From contig JAETOP010000018.1 of NCBI GenBank assembly GCA_021771675.1, positions 1-44,076 of the forward strand: 44,076 nt of DNA, given 5' to 3'. The position numbers and the translations under genes were made by a program. This document shows, in pieces, positions 23,216-31,627 of this stretch. This DNA is from Oscillospiraceae bacterium. Lineage in GTDB: Bacteria > Bacillota_A > Clostridia > Oscillospirales > Oscillospiraceae. The first letter of the stretch is position 1; each line of letters begins with the position of its first letter. Under the pieces are notes generated by a model. It was given only the letters and a program-made list of their open reading frames with translations. It did not search any database and was not told the origin of the DNA.

Positions 23216-25774
23216 ATAAAGGCGAAACCGGACAGACAAAGAAGAGCCAGAGGTCTCTCTCTGCTCCTGCTGATTATCTTATTTTTCTCCATCTTCGGGG
23301 CAATTATTTCCATGGTGTCTCGGAAAATATCCCGGGAGATGTCTGCCTCCGCTATTCAGAACCTGAGCGAGAGCCTGGACTTGATTCAGAGCACCATTGA
23401 GGCGATCTTTCGCAGCCAGGCGGACTTTCAGGCCCTGATTGCCCAGGAGGTCGCCCGCTCGGATGACCCGGCGGCTTATATCCGTGCCTACGGGAAAAAT
23501 CACACCATGGTCAAGCTGTCCCTTATTCCCGCCGGGAAAACCGAGGGCGTCTCCAGCACCGGGGAGCGGTTCACCGAGGAGAGCCTGGACTTTTCTGCGG
23601 GCGGAACCATCTCGGGCATGCCCGTCTCCCAGTCCTACGTGAACGATATGGGCACCTGGGCCTACACGCTGAAATGCCCCGTGGAGCGGAACGGGCAGGC
23701 TGTTGGCGCCCTCTATGCCGAGTATATCTACGATGCCATTGATCGCTCCCTTCCCGAAGGGTTTTACAACAAACGGGCATCACTGTACATCATGGACGGT
23801 CAAAGTCAGCGCTTTGTCCTTAAACCCAAGGGAATGGGGCAGCGCAGTGCGGGCCATCTGAACCTGAATGATTTTTACCGGGCAAACGACATCCAGGATC
23901 CGGAAATCCGGGAGGAGATTACGCAATGCCTCCAGGACGGGCAGGATGTGCTCTTCTATCACAGCATTCGCTCGGTGGACGCCCTCAACTACATCTGGGC
24001 CGTCAACGGCGGGACAATTTACCTGGTGGGATACGTGCCGCTGGAGGCCATCCAGCAGGAGGGGAAGACCGTCAACCAGAACATTTGGACGGTGGTGATT
24101 TCCCTGCTGGCGGCGTTTTTCCTGTGCATCGCCCTGTACAATTGGAACTGGCGGCAGCAGGAGAAGCTGCGGCGGGAGCAGGAAGAGGAGCGGCAGCGCT
24201 ACAACCGGCAGCTGTCAGAGGCCCTGCAGGCCGCACAGGTTGCCAGTGAATCCAAGACCATGTTCCTGTCCAATATGTCCCACGACATCCGCACGCCTAT
24301 GAATGCGGTGCTGGGCTTTACAACGCTGCTGGCCAGAGATGCGGAAAATCCGGCCAAGGTGCGGGAGTATACCAAAAAGATCACCGCCTCCGGGCAGCAT
24401 CTGCTCAGTCTGATTAACGACATTCTGGACATCTCTAAGATCGAGAGCGGGAAGGTGGTGCTGAACCTGGAGCGATTCTCCCTCAGCGATGTGATCTCCT
24501 CTGTGGACGCCATCATTCAGCCCATGGCCAAGGCAAAGGGCCAGACCTTCCACGCAGAGGTGACGGGCATCCGCCACGAGTATCTGTTGGGGGACGAAAC
24601 CCGGCTCGACCAGATCCTCATCAACCTTCTCTCCAACGCCGTGAAGTACACGCCGGAGGGGGGGCATATCTGGTTCCGTGTTATCGGACTCAAGCAGCGT
24701 TCCGGCCAGTATGAGCACATTCGCTTCGAGGTGGAAGACGATGGCTACGGCATGACGCCGGAGTATCTGGAGACCATTTTTGATGCCTTTACCCGGGCGG
24801 AGAACAGCACCACCAACAAGGTGCAGGGCACCGGCCTGGGTATGGCCATCACCAAAAGCATCGTGGAGCTGATGGGCGGCACCATTGACGTATCCAGTCA
24901 GGTGGACAAAGGGAGCCTGTTTCGTGTGGAGTTGGAGCTTCGCATCATGGAGGAGACGGCAGATTGCCAGTTCTGGGCGGATCGGAATATCTGCCGCGTT
25001 TTGTCGGTGGTTGGAAGCACGGACGACGGAGAGAACATCCCAGAGCTGATGCAGGATACCGGCGTTCAACTGGACACCGCCACGGTGGAGGAGGCCCTGA
25101 GCCTGCTGCGCAGCGGCCAGCAATTCCAGCTGGTTCTGCTTGACTGGGAGAACTGCGGCCCCCAGGCGGCAAAAGAGATTCGCTCCCAGCTGCCGGATTC
25201 CGTCCCCCTGCTGCTTCTGGCGGAATTTGACGCCCCTGGAATGGAGCAGACCCTCCAGCTTACCCGCACCGACACCCTGACAAAGCCCTTCTTTGTCTCG
25301 GCGCTGCGGACGATGATTGAGGGACTGTGGAACGAAAAGATTTCTAAGCCGGAGCCGGAAGAGGATGAGTCCCTGGAAGGGATGCACTTCCTGGCCGCAG
25401 AGGACAATGAAATCAATGCGGAAATTCTCACAGAGCTGCTGGAGATAGAGGGCGCCTCCTGTGAAGTTGCTGAAAACGGCCTTTTAGCCCTGGAGCGCTT
25501 CCAAAATTCTGCACCCGGCGAGTTTGACGCCATCCTGATGGACGTCCAGATGCCGGTGATGAACGGCCATGAGGCTGCCCGGGCCATCCGCTCCCTGCAG
25601 CGGGAGGATGCGAGACGCATTCCCATTATCGCCATGACGGCCAACGCCTTTGCTGAGGACGAGAAGGCTGCCCTGGATGCCGGCATGGACTTCCATATAC
25701 CTAAGCCCCTGGACATGGGCCTTCTGAAAAAGGTTATCGGGCAAATAAATCGAAGAGAGGAAAATCAGGCATGA
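23216..25774 (+). CDS. Hybrid sensor histidine kinase, apparent AUA start
   Basis: Read from 23216 the product is 852 aa. It has a basic N-terminus, a first helix (LSLLLLIILFFSIFGAIISM), an extracellular sensor to about 288, a second helix (about 290-310), a coiled coil, HisKA with His356 (SHDIRTPMNA), HATPase (NLLSNAVKYTPEGG, GTGLGMAI), a divergent receiver (Asp643 in LLDW) and a full receiver (Asp776 in LMDVQMPVMNG). The first ATG in frame (23312) would cut away most of the first helix. No ATG, GTG or TTG lies upstream before the TGA at 23198, while ATA at 23216 has AAGAAGGGA at good spacing. It overlaps the binding-protein gene by four bases. Confidence 0.82.
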   Translation: MKAKPDRQRRARGLSLLLLIILFFSIFGAIISMVSRKISREMSASAIQNLSESLDLIQSTIEAIFRSQADFQALIAQEVARSDDPAAYIRAYGKNHTMVKLSLIPAGKTEGVSSTGERFTEESLDFSAGGTISGMPVSQSYVNDMGTWAYTLKCPVERNGQAVGALYAEYIYDAIDRSLPEGFYNKRASLYIMDGQSQRFVLKPKGMGQRSAGHLNLNDFYRANDIQDPEIREEITQCLQDGQDVLFYHSIRSVDALNYIWAVNGGTIYLVGYVPLEAIQQEGKTVNQNIWTVVISLLAAFFLCIALYNWNWRQQEKLRREQEEERQRYNRQLSEALQAAQVASESKTMFLSNMSHDIRTPMNAVLGFTTLLARDAENPAKVREYTKKITASGQHLLSLINDILDISKIESGKVVLNLERFSLSDVISSVDAIIQPMAKAKGQTFHAEVTGIRHEYLLGDETRLDQILINLLSNAVKYTPEGGHIWFRVIGLKQRSGQYEHIRFEVEDDGYGMTPEYLETIFDAFTRAENSTTNKVQGTGLGMAITKSIVELMGGTIDVSSQVDKGSLFRVELELRIMEETADCQFWADRNICRVLSVVGSTDDGENIPELMQDTGVQLDTATVEEALSLLRSGQQFQLVLLDWENCGPQAAKEIRSQLPDSVPLLLLAEFDAPGMEQTLQLTRTDTLTKPFFVSALRTMIEGLWNEKISKPEPEEDESLEGMHFLAAEDNEINAEILTELLEIEGASCEVAENGLLALERFQNSAPGEFDAILMDVQMPVMNGHEAARAIRSLQREDARRIPIIAMTANAFAEDEKAALDAGMDFHIPKPLDMGLLKKVIGQINRREENQA

Positions 25775-27072
25775 AGAAATGGATTGCCGTCTGTTTAACG
25801 GTGCTGGCCCTTTTGCAGCTGTCCGGCTGCGGCGGCCATGAGGAGCCCCAAAATCTGATTACCCAGGATGAGGAGACGAAGCGGGTGGTCACGTTGTTCA
25901 GCCCCATGGAGAAAACCAACCCCGATGCGGAGAATGTGGCCCGGACAGCGGCGGATCTGACAATATCCATGGCGGAGGAGCGGCTGGGAGTCGCCGTGGA
26001 CTACTGGACCTACACCGCAGAGGACTTTCAGGACAAGACCTATGACGAAGTAGCCCTGGAACGGGCACGGAATAATATGGACGACCTGTATCTGCTCAAT
26101 CCGGACATTGTCCTGACTCTGGGGGCAGAGGGACAGCTGATGGATTTGTCCGGGCTGGACAGTACCAAAAATCTGCGCCAGATTATCCACATGGCCAACA
26201 CGGTGGACGGAAAGCTGGTGGCCATTCCCCAGGAGGTGGTGGCCTACGGCCTGTTCCTGAATATGGATTTGTTCCGGAAATACGAGCTCTCCCTCCCGCA
26301 GACGCCGGAGGAATTCCTGGAATGCTGCCGTGTCTTCCGTGAGAACGGAATTGAGACTCCCATTGGAGCCAATCGCTGGTGGCTGGAGACCTTTGTTCTC
26401 GCCCAGGCCTACGCCGATCTGTACAACGGTGGGAACACCCAGGCGGAGATTGCCGCCCTCAACAGCGGTGAGGCCAGGTACAGCGACTATATGCGCCCCG
26501 GCTTTGAGTTCCTCCAGACCCTCATCGACAACGGCTATGTGGATGCGCAGAAGGCCCTGGTCAGTGAGGCGATCGAAGGGGAAGGCCCGGATTTCCTGGC
26601 GGGGAAAACCCCCATTGTCATGGCCTACTGGGGGGCGGCCAACACCGAGACCGCCTACGGCAAGACCGATTTTGAGATGCAGGTCATCGGCTTCCCCAGC
26701 AGCCGGGGACAGATGCCGGTGATGCCCATGACCGGCTGGGCCGTGGGCGCTCAGGCAGAGCATGCCGAGGATGCCATGCGTGTGATGGACGTCATCATGT
26801 CCGACGAGGCCCTTAAGCTGTACGCTGAAACCAACCGGGTCATCTCACCCTCCCAAAACGTGAAGGTGGACTGCGTCCCCGCCCTGCGGCCCCTGAACGA
26901 TCGAATCGAGGAGGGAGTCTACGTGCTGGGTTCCAATGCGGGCATGAGCGTGGAGCAGTGGGGAAACACCTGCCTTATCGTGCGGCAGCTGCTGGCCGGT
27001 GCTTCTGTGGATGAGTGCATGGCATCCTTTGACGCACTGCAGGATGCGGCGCTGGAACAGAGAAAAAGCTGA
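25771..27072 (+). CDS. Extracellular solute-binding lipoprotein paired with the hybrid kinase
   Basis: This 433-residue family-1-type binding protein has signal and lipobox LSGC (Cys20). Typical features are IPQEVVAYGLFLNMDLFRKY near the hinge, PQTPEEFLECCRVFRENGI, and a C-terminal lobe with MPMTGWAVGAQAEHAEDAMRVMD. Such proteins usually bind sugars or peptides for an ABC importer. Here no permease or ATPase is linked; the gene overlaps the kinase by ATGA and is closed by a terminator. It may present ligand to the kinase sensor domain instead of, or besides, serving transport. The ligand is unknown. Confidence 0.82.
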   Translation: MKKWIAVCLTVLALLQLSGCGGHEEPQNLITQDEETKRVVTLFSPMEKTNPDAENVARTAADLTISMAEERLGVAVDYWTYTAEDFQDKTYDEVALERARNNMDDLYLLNPDIVLTLGAEGQLMDLSGLDSTKNLRQIIHMANTVDGKLVAIPQEVVAYGLFLNMDLFRKYELSLPQTPEEFLECCRVFRENGIETPIGANRWWLETFVLAQAYADLYNGGNTQAEIAALNSGEARYSDYMRPGFEFLQTLIDNGYVDAQKALVSEAIEGEGPDFLAGKTPIVMAYWGAANTETAYGKTDFEMQVIGFPSSRGQMPVMPMTGWAVGAQAEHAEDAMRVMDVIMSDEALKLYAETNRVISPSQNVKVDCVPALRPLNDRIEEGVYVLGSNAGMSVEQWGNTCLIVRQLLAGASVDECMASFDALQDAALEQRKS

Positions 27073-27120
27073 AAGCGGCCGTTGTGGAGCAGTTGCTCCA
27101 CAAGCTGGGATATTAAGATT

Positions 27121-27155
27121 GGGAGGCAGATTTTCTGCCTCCCTCCCATTTTTTA
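27121..27155 (+). terminator. Terminator of the kinase-lipoprotein operon
   Basis: GGGAGGCAG (27121-27129) and CTGCCTCCC (27135-27143) form a 9-bp stem followed by TCCCATTTTTT. A second perfect hairpin, TTGTGGAGCA with TGCTCCACAA (27082-27103), lies just upstream, so there are two tandem stem-loops. Confidence 0.75.
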
Positions 27156-27926
27156 CTCCCGGTTCATTTGATCCACAAAGGCAATCTCTTTTGCGGTCAT
27201 TTGTGCCCATGCGGGGCGGAAGCCGCAGCGGATTGCGTTGCGCACGGATTTGATGTTGCACCATGCGGCGCAGTAGAAGGGCACCTTGCCCAGGGCCAGG
27301 GCTTCCAGTGCCAGACGGCTGGTCAGGGCGGAGGCGATGCCCCTGCGCCGGTAGGCTGGCAGTACATCTACACCGATTTGATACATCGTCTCGCAATCGG
27401 CGGAGCAGCCCGCAAGCCCCACCAGGGTGCCTCCGTCGTAGGCCCCCACGCCCAGCACATCCAGCTCCCGGCGCTTTTCGCACAGGGCGTTGCTCCACTG
27501 GGGAAGATAAAGGTCGTTAAAATCCTCCTGATGCAGAACCCGCAGCTCATAGCCGCAGGGCAATTCTTGCACCAAATTCACATCCGGCAGAAAATATTCC
27601 GCCATGAAGCAGACCTTCTGTCCGAAGGGCTGGAGCATTTCGTCCAGAACGTGCAGATTGGGCGTTTCAAAGCAGTGCTCCACGGGATAGCGGTTGATAT
27701 ATTCCTCCACCAGGGGGGCAAGGGCCTCGCTTGCCTGGGCCACAATGTTGGAGCCGTAGCAGACCAAATCGCAGCTGAAAGGTAAATCCAGATATTTTCT
27801 TGCGAGAGGATGCTTTTTGGAGATTGTTACCACGTTTTGCGCTCCGAGAAAATCCTCCGGCAAGCAATTGCAGTCGTATGATGACTGCTGCAAAGCGATG
27901 CGCCATACTTCTTCATTTGTCAGCAT
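27153..27926 (-). CDS. GNAT-family N-acetyltransferase
   Basis: The N-terminal part (to about residue 120) is less conserved. The C-terminal half is a GNAT fold with the acetyl-CoA loop VLPAYRRRGIASALTSRLA (Q/RxxGxG/A type) and FYCAAWCNIKSVRNAIRCGFRPAW near the end. The start at 27926 is preceded by GGAGG; an ATG at 27944 has no SD. It lies downstream of the TetR and flavoprotein genes in one minus-strand operon. The substrate cannot be told. Confidence 0.82.
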   Translation of the reverse strand: MLTNEEVWRIALQQSSYDCNCLPEDFLGAQNVVTISKKHPLARKYLDLPFSCDLVCYGSNIVAQASEALAPLVEEYINRYPVEHCFETPNLHVLDEMLQPFGQKVCFMAEYFLPDVNLVQELPCGYELRVLHQEDFNDLYLPQWSNALCEKRRELDVLGVGAYDGGTLVGLAGCSADCETMYQIGVDVLPAYRRRGIASALTSRLALEALALGKVPFYCAAWCNIKSVRNAIRCGFRPAWAQMTAKEIAFVDQMNRE

Positions 27927-27965
27927 TCTTCTGTTATCCTCCATTTTTTATGAGTGGCGGCGGGG

Positions 27966-28676
27966 TCAGTTCCACGGCCTGGCTTTGCCCAACCAGCCCT
28001 GCTCCGCCCAGTACTTTCCATCCAGATACTCCGGGTCTTTTTGGTGCAGCGACCGCTGCATCAGGCGGCAGACGGAAAATTTAATTTTGGTTGTCAAACT
28101 TGTACCTGCGCTCTTACTGTAGTCCATCCGGGCAAACCGCTGGGACAGCCGGTTTATTTTCCTCGTCAGCTCCTTCCGCTTCCTTTCAGAGAGCTTTTCC
28201 CAGACCACATCGCCCATCAATGCGCCGGTGAAAATTCCAATTTCAGAAATCCCCCACCAGGACAGGCTGTGCCTCAAGTCCTTTGCGGCGGATTTCGCCC
28301 CCGCACCCAGGCACTGGGTGATAATTACAGCCCGCTTTCCAAACATCTGGGGAGCAGGGCGGTGGGGCATCCAGCGGTAGGCAAAATGGTCAAGCAGCGC
28401 CTTCATTGCCCCCGTGGCGTGAAACACATAGGTCGGGGAGGTCATCACAATCAAGTCCGCTTCTAAAAGGGATTTTTCGATTTTTTCTATGTATTCCCCG
28501 TCTTTGCAGGTGCGTTCGCCTCTGAGGAAACAGCTTAGGCAGCCGTTGCAGAAATTGGGGCAGTCCTTTGGAAGATCGTACTCCGTGACATTCGCCTGGA
28601 AGGGTGCCAGGAACATCTCCTTCAGGCGGTAGGTCACACCGTGTTTTTCTGTCCCATTGATGACGGTAATTTTCAT
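27966..28676 (-). CDS. NAD(P)H-dependent FMN oxidoreductase (flavodoxin fold)
   Basis: This 236-residue protein begins MKITVINGTEKHGVTYRLKE, the phosphate-binding loop of NADPH-dependent FMN reductases and iron-sulfur flavoproteins. It has CNGCLSCFLRGERTCKD, a Cys-rich stretch like that of iron-sulfur flavoproteins, and MTSPTYVFHATGAMKALLDHFAYRW at the flavin site. It starts three bases after the TetR stop. A TetR-controlled flavoprotein suggests response to an electrophile, quinone or drug. Confidence 0.85.
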   Translation of the reverse strand: MKITVINGTEKHGVTYRLKEMFLAPFQANVTEYDLPKDCPNFCNGCLSCFLRGERTCKDGEYIEKIEKSLLEADLIVMTSPTYVFHATGAMKALLDHFAYRWMPHRPAPQMFGKRAVIITQCLGAGAKSAAKDLRHSLSWWGISEIGIFTGALMGDVVWEKLSERKRKELTRKINRLSQRFARMDYSKSAGTSLTTKIKFSVCRLMQRSLHQKDPEYLDGKYWAEQGWLGKARPWN

Positions 28677-28679
28677 GCG

Positions 28680-29252
28680 CTAAACCTCCAAAATGTCGTG
28701 AAGAATTTGGCCGTGCCAGACCTTGCGGTTTTCTCTTTTTGACAAATCAAGCCCCATCTGACTTGAAACCGTTTCCCAGCGCAGAAACATCTGCTGCATC
28801 ATGGTAATCAGGCAGAAGGTCTTCCTCTTTACGGTTATCTCGTCCCAGTCCGGGCGGCAGGCTGCCACCAGGGGCAGAAACGCTTCATAGGTTCTGCTGG
28901 TGTTGTCGCTGCGTTTCGGGGAGCGCATATCGGAAAGAACGGATATTTTGGAGATGGCTTTGTGGGCGAACAGGAAATCCAGAGTCATATTGCCGAGATT
29001 TTCCAATTTCTCAAAAGGGGGGAGCGCATCCGTTTCCTCCCGGATGCGCTGAAAATTTTCGATAATCCCGTTGATCATCCGTTCCACGCATTGCTCGATG
29101 AGCTGGTCCTTGTTTCCAAAATGGTAATTGACAAGCCCCAGTCCCACACCGGCTCTTTTGCAGATTTCCCGGACGGTGATGTTTTCCGGATGCTCGCCGT
29201 TTTCCTCGATGAGTGCCGTGGCCGCCTGAATAATTGCTTCCCTGCTGTCCAT
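28680..29252 (-). CDS. TetR-family repressor
   Basis: This 190-residue regulator has an N-terminal HTH (ITVREICKRAGVGLGLVNYHFGNKDQLI, residues about 25-52) and a helical ligand-binding domain typical of TetR proteins. GGAGGG lies before the ATG. Two copies of a palindromic operator flank its -10 box, so it almost certainly represses its own operon with the downstream flavoprotein and acetyltransferase. The inducer is unknown. Confidence 0.9.
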   Translation of the reverse strand: MDSREAIIQAATALIEENGEHPENITVREICKRAGVGLGLVNYHFGNKDQLIEQCVERMINGIIENFQRIREETDALPPFEKLENLGNMTLDFLFAHKAISKISVLSDMRSPKRSDNTSRTYEAFLPLVAACRPDWDEITVKRKTFCLITMMQQMFLRWETVSSQMGLDLSKRENRKVWHGQILHDILEV

Positions 29253-29264
29253 ATGACCCTCCGC

Positions 29265-29311
29265 TGAACGTTGTTCAAATCTATTATACTGAACAGCGTT
29301 CAAAATGTCAA
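29265..29311 (-). promoter_or_regulatory. TetR-operon promoter with twin operators
   Basis: On the minus strand TTGACA (29306-29311), a 17-base spacer and TATAAT (29283-29288) form a consensus promoter. TGAACAGCGTTCA (29290-29302) fills the spacer and TGAACGTTGTTCA (29265-29277) lies just past the -10. Both are TGAAC-N3-GTTCA palindromes with centres 25 bp apart, well placed to block RNA polymerase. Confidence 0.85.
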
Positions 29312-29345
29312 GGGGGAGAAGAGAGAATGTTTTTATAAAAAGCCC

Positions 29346-29374
29346 TTGCCAAAGGGAGCGTTCTCTGTTATAAT
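29346..29374 (+). promoter_or_regulatory. Promoter of the ABC-F gene leader
   Basis: TTGCCA (29346-29351), a 17-base spacer and TATAAT (29369-29374) with TG at -15/-14. Transcription from about 29381 gives a leader of roughly 220 nt before the ABC-F start codon. Confidence 0.75.
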
Positions 29375-29406
29375 CGAAACAACTGATAAAGATTGGAGTT
29401 GAAAGG

Positions 29407-29427
29407 ATGCGCCATACTTCTTGCTGA
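29407..29427 (+). CDS. Leader peptide MRHTSC of the ABC-F gene
   Basis: A six-codon reading frame (ATG CGC CAT ACT TCT TGC, stop TGA) has GGAG eight bases upstream, and its position soon after the promoter is right for a ribosome-sensing leader peptide. It is followed by strong hairpins and a terminator before the resistance-type gene, the usual layout of antibiotic-induced attenuation in Bacillota. Expression is inferred, not shown. Confidence 0.6.
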   Translation: MRHTSC

Positions 29428-29433
29428 TTCGTT

Positions 29434-29478
29434 GGGCATATGTGTAAGCGGCGGAAAGGCCGCTGTGTCCCTATGCCC
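29434..29478 (+). promoter_or_regulatory. Leader stem-loop downstream of the leader peptide
   Basis: GGGCATA (29434-29440) pairs with TATGCCC (29472-29478), and inside it AGCGGC (29447-29452) pairs with GCCGCT (29459-29464). The hairpin begins seven bases after the leader-peptide stop codon. A ribosome paused on the peptide would influence its folding, so it is a candidate anti- or pro-terminator partner. Confidence 0.5.
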
Positions 29479-29550
29479 TGATGCAGGAAGGTATGCGCTG
29501 ATTCAACTGACATCGTGCCGCTGCGCCCGAAAGGGGGCAGTGAACTTGCG

Positions 29551-29587
29551 TTGGCTGCGGGATGCTTTCCTGCGGCCAAAATTTTTT
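29551..29587 (+). terminator. Attenuator terminator before the ABC-F gene
   Basis: TTGGCTGCGGGA (29551-29562) pairs with TTCCTGCGGCCAA (29567-29579), with two G-T wobbles, and is followed by AATTTTTT. It ends 17 bases before the ABC-F ATG and after the leader promoter, so full transcripts require readthrough. Confidence 0.7.
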
Positions 29588-29604
29588 GACTTTCGGAGGG
29601 CACC

Positions 29605-31092
29605 ATGTCTTTGATTCAAGTTTCCAATTTGACCTTTGCCTATGAGGGCAGCTACGAAAACATTTTTGAGAACGTCAATTTCCAGATCGACACCAACTGG
29701 CGTCTGGGGTTTACCGGACGGAATGGCCGTGGCAAAACCACCTTTTTGAATCTGCTTCTGGGGAAGTATGAGTACCGGGGAAACATCTCCTCCTCAGTGG
29801 CCTTTTCTTACTTTCCCTACCATGTGGCGGATGGCAGTGTCCTTGCCATAGATGCAGTGGAGCAGATGTATCCGGACTATGAGTACTGGCGTGTCCAGCG
29901 GGAGATGGCCAAGCTCCAGCTGGACGACGAGGTGCTCTACCGCCCCTATGATACCTTGAGCAACGGGGAGCAGACGAAGCTCCAGCTGGCGGTGCTGTTT
30001 TCCAGGGAGAACAATTTCCTGCTCATCGACGAGCCCACCAACCACCTGGACATCCGGGGCCGGGAGCTGGTGAGCCAGTATCTCAAGGGGAAGAAGGGCT
30101 TCATCCTGGTATCCCACGACCGCTCCTTCCTGGATGGGTGCGTGGATCACATCCTGTCCATCAACAGGTCGGACATTCAGGTCTGCAAGGGCAATTTTTC
30201 CACCTGGATGGAAAACAAGCAGCGGCAGGACGATTTTGAGCGAGCGGAGAATGAGAAGCTGAAGAAGGAGATTTCCCGGCTGGAGGAGACAGCCCGGGAA
30301 AAGGCTCAGTGGGCAGACACCGCCGAAGGGCGGAAAATCGGCGCAGACCCCTTGAAGGTGGACAAACCGAAAAATTACAGACCTTATCAGGGTGCCAAGG
30401 CGGCAAAAGCCATGGCCCGCGCCAAGGCGATTCAGCAGCGCCAGACCGCGGCCATCGAGGAGAAGTCCAGGCTGCTGAAAAACATCGAGCGCAGCGACAC
30501 ACTGAAAATTTTCCAGACGGCCTTTCATTCTGACCGCCTGGCGGAGCTGCGGGACGTGACCATTGCGTATGGCAGGGAGCCGGTTTGCCAGCACATCAGC
30601 TTCGCCATCCGGCAGGGGGAGCGGATCGCCTTGCAGGGGGCCAACGGCTGCGGCAAGAGCAGCATCCTGAAGCTGATCTGCGGACAGGAGATTCCCTACA
30701 CCGGGGAATTCTGGCGGGGAAACGGCCTGAAAATCTCCTATGTCAGTCAGGATGCCTCCAATCTGCGGGGGAGCCTGTCCGATCTGGCCCGAAGCAGCGG
30801 GACGGAGGAGAGCCTGCTGCTGGCCATGCTGGCAAAGCTGGATGTGCCAAAGCTCCAGACGGAAAAGGATTTGTCCAGCTTAAGCGCCGGGCAGAAGAAA
30901 AAGGTGCTGCTGGCCAAATCCATCTGCGAACCGGCCCATCTGCATATCTGGGACGAGCCCATGAATTATATCGATGTGATCTCCCGGATGCAGATCGAGG
31001 AGCTCCTGCTCCAGTTCCGGCCCACCATTTTGTTTGTGGAGCACGACAAGGCCTTCTGCGAAAACGTGGCCACAAAAATCATCAGGCTGTAA
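29605..31092 (+). CDS. ABC-F ribosomal protection protein (Lsa-like)
   Basis: This 495-residue protein has two ABC domains and no membrane segment. The first domain has Walker A GRNGRGKTT (38-46), signature LSNGEQTK and FLLIDEPTNHLD. A charged helical linker follows. The second has GANGCGKSS, LSAGQKKK and HIWDEPMNYID. N-terminal SLIQVSNLTFAYEGSYENIF and VSHDRSFLDGCVDHILSI are close in pattern to Lsa/Vga-type proteins, which displace lincosamides, streptogramin A and pleuromutilins from ribosomes. SD CGGAGGG lies five bases before the ATG. Drug specificity is inferred from family only. The attenuator upstream fits drug-inducible expression. Confidence 0.88.
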   Translation: MSLIQVSNLTFAYEGSYENIFENVNFQIDTNWRLGFTGRNGRGKTTFLNLLLGKYEYRGNISSSVAFSYFPYHVADGSVLAIDAVEQMYPDYEYWRVQREMAKLQLDDEVLYRPYDTLSNGEQTKLQLAVLFSRENNFLLIDEPTNHLDIRGRELVSQYLKGKKGFILVSHDRSFLDGCVDHILSINRSDIQVCKGNFSTWMENKQRQDDFERAENEKLKKEISRLEETAREKAQWADTAEGRKIGADPLKVDKPKNYRPYQGAKAAKAMARAKAIQQRQTAAIEEKSRLLKNIERSDTLKIFQTAFHSDRLAELRDVTIAYGREPVCQHISFAIRQGERIALQGANGCGKSSILKLICGQEIPYTGEFWRGNGLKISYVSQDASNLRGSLSDLARSSGTEESLLLAMLAKLDVPKLQTEKDLSSLSAGQKKKVLLAKSICEPAHLHIWDEPMNYIDVISRMQIEELLLQFRPTILFVEHDKAFCENVATKIIRL

Positions 31093-31283
31093 AATGTCCC
31101 CCTCCCATGTTCCCTTGCGGGCATCGGAGGGGGATAGGAGGTAATCGCTGCCTCCAAGCTGAAGCTCAGTAACGCTATTGCGGAAATAAATGTCCTCCGC
31201 ACTGCTTCATTAACTGTAGTACTGTGGTTCTAAATTTATTTGATTTGCGAGCACTGGCCGTGTTCATTGCTTTCAGTGCCAAG

Positions 31284-31627
31284 CGGAGGCGTTACTTTCT
31301 TGTCTCCGAACAAGAAAGTAACCAAAGAAGTCGGCTTAAGGGGCGCTGAGTGTCGCGCTGCCGCGCGCCAAAGCCGCCCCCTTAAGAATCCTCCGGCCGC
31401 ACTTGGTAAGAGGTTGCTTTTTTACCTGTTTTTCTTTCAGGTGTGCCAAAAACGGCAGATTGTGCTTGCTTTCAGACAAGCCCAATCAGATACGACGCTT
31501 GGCAGTCACCAAGTGCGCGCCGGGAAGGGCCTGGGGAGGGCGGCTTTGCTTGCGGGAGCAAGCAACTCAGCGCCTCCCCGGTCGGCTTCTTTGCTTCCTT
31601 TCTTGCCGAAACAAGAAAGAAAGGCCC
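31284..31627. repeat. Inverted-repeat (MITE-like) element
   Basis: The left end has the hairpin GTTACTTTCTTG / CAAGAAAGTAAC (31291-31322) followed by CAAAGAAGTCGGC. The right end (31580-31627) is the imperfect reverse complement, with GTCGGCTTCTTTG then CTTTCTTGCCGAAACAAGAAAG. Inside lie further inverted pairs, such as CTTAAGGGG/CCCCCTTAAG and CGCACTTGGT/ACCAAGTGCG. No transposase or credible gene is present. Confidence 0.7.

Noticed and set aside
25771..27072. Sugar ABC import operon
   Set aside because: No permease or ATPase is adjacent; the next gene is convergent beyond a terminator.
27898..29422. 17-base identity between the GNAT gene and the leader-peptide region (GATGCGCCATACTTCTT)
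   Set aside because: One such match is not improbable in 44 kb, and the two sites are in unrelated contexts on opposite coding strands.
29393..29614. 73-codon frame overlapping the ABC-F leader and start
   Set aside because: It begins at TTG without a suitable SD and overlaps the terminator. The six-codon frame at 29407 is better placed.
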